64,000 bases of DNA from Liquorilactobacillus nagelii DSM 13675 (GTDB lineage Bacteria; Bacillota; Bacilli; Lactobacillales; Lactobacillaceae): the NCBI RefSeq assembly GCF_019444005.1, contig NZ_CP049304.1, positions 62,001 to 126,000 of the forward strand, given 5' to 3'. Positions 63,796 through 64,000 of the stretch are shown in pieces; position 1 is the stretch's first letter; every line of letters starts with the position of its first letter. The position numbers and the translations under genes were made by a program. The notes beneath the pieces were generated by a model. The model worked only from the letters and a program-made list of their open reading frames with translations, made no database searches and was not told the origin of the DNA.

Positions 63796-64000
63796 ATGAG
63801 TGAAATTTCGCCACTTTCTGTTCTAGTGGTCAATTTAATGCCAGACAAAGCAAAAACGCAACAGCAATTAACTGCTTTTTTTAAGCAGAGTAAACTGACA
63901 ATTAAGCCGACTTTTTGTTATCCGGCAACTCATCGATTTCGAACATCGAAGTCGCTAATTGATATAAAGAATTATGTTTCTTTTTCTGAAATTCTGCAGG
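63796..64000 (+). CDS. metA: Homoserine O-acyltransferase (MetA), N-terminal part
   Basis: The first 68 residues are present; the gene runs off the right edge. SVLVVNLMPDKAKTQQQL matches the conserved start of MetA (LNLMPxKxxTE). It activates homoserine with an acyl group, most likely acetyl given the MetY partner, for methionine synthesis. ATG 63796 follows AAGGAGTG, and expression is under the Met T-box. The RTSKSLI segment suggests some divergence from the usual SHxS block. Confidence 0.85.
   Translation, partial: MSEISPLSVLVVNLMPDKAKTQQQLTAFFKQSKLTIKPTFCYPATHRFRTSKSLIDIKNYVSFSEILQ

Overview
The window is low-GC, gene-dense chromosome from a fermentative member of the Lactobacillaceae. 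Support for this: a complete dlt operon including dltX, an arginine deiminase (ADI) cluster, an L-2-hydroxyisocaproate dehydrogenase, a cellobiose-type PTS flanked by two GH1 enzymes, tRNA-sensing T-box leaders, and frequent TTG/GTG starts with strong ribosome binding sites. Two chemoreceptor-type proteins (one membrane-bound, one soluble) suggest a motile lineage, as in Liquorilactobacillus; that genus-level guess is an inference. I see no insertion sequence, prophage, CRISPR array, tRNA or rRNA gene.

Layout. 1-1.0 kb: end of an unknown gene, a cysteine-poor L33 (rpmG), a 37-residue basic protein and an RpiB/LacAB-like isomerase. 1.0-5.1 kb: TetR regulator divergent from a large MMPL-type exporter. 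5.1-9.5 kb: LacI regulator divergent from a sugar transporter and a GH13 alpha-glucosidase. 9.5-15.2 kb: TauE-like permease, Met T-box plus O-acetylhomoserine sulfhydrylase, an amino-acid permease cut by a late stop codon, azlCD and a glutathione peroxidase. 15.3-25.7 kb: adenine deaminase, MFS exporter, cysteine desulfidase family enzyme, VOC protein, OppA-type lipoprotein, membrane chemoreceptor, asparaginase. 26.1-30.7 kb: a LacI-headed operon with a DapA/NAL-family lyase, a sodium:solute symporter and malic enzyme, substrate unknown. 30.8-36.5 kb: dltX-A-B-C-D followed by a serine hydrolase resembling the teichoic-acid D-alanine esterase DltE. 38-46.5 kb: arcA-argF-arcC-arcD-argR, then a second antiporter coupled to an amidohydrolase. 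46.5-48.2 kb: preQ1-I-like riboswitch, nucleoside hydrolase and an ECF S component, a candidate queuosine-salvage pair. 48.4-52.8 kb: Bce-type two-component system and ABC exporter. 53-55 kb: branched-chain aminotransferase plus HicDH. 55-61 kb: beta-glucoside operon with palindromic operator, promoter and cre site, then a GntR/HutC regulator. 61-62.4 kb: MATE pseudogene. 62.4-63.3 kb: soluble chemoreceptor. 63.5 kb to the end: a second Met T-box and the start of metA.

How genes work together. MetA (activating homoserine) and MetY (adding sulfide) lie 53 kb apart but share Met-type T-boxes, so both should respond to uncharged tRNA-Met; the CyuA-like desulfidase could supply sulfide. Arginine is converted to ornithine with ATP gain by ArcA, ArgF and ArcC, with ArcD as exchanger. 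The aminotransferase and HicDH together would convert leucine to 2-hydroxyisocaproate. Beta-glucosides enter as phosphates through the PTS and are cleaved by two GH1 enzymes.

The items I would look at first are the preQ1-associated salvage pair, the LacI/lyase/symporter/malic-enzyme operon, the ArgR-linked antiporter-amidohydrolase pair, and the DltE-like gene at the end of the dlt operon.
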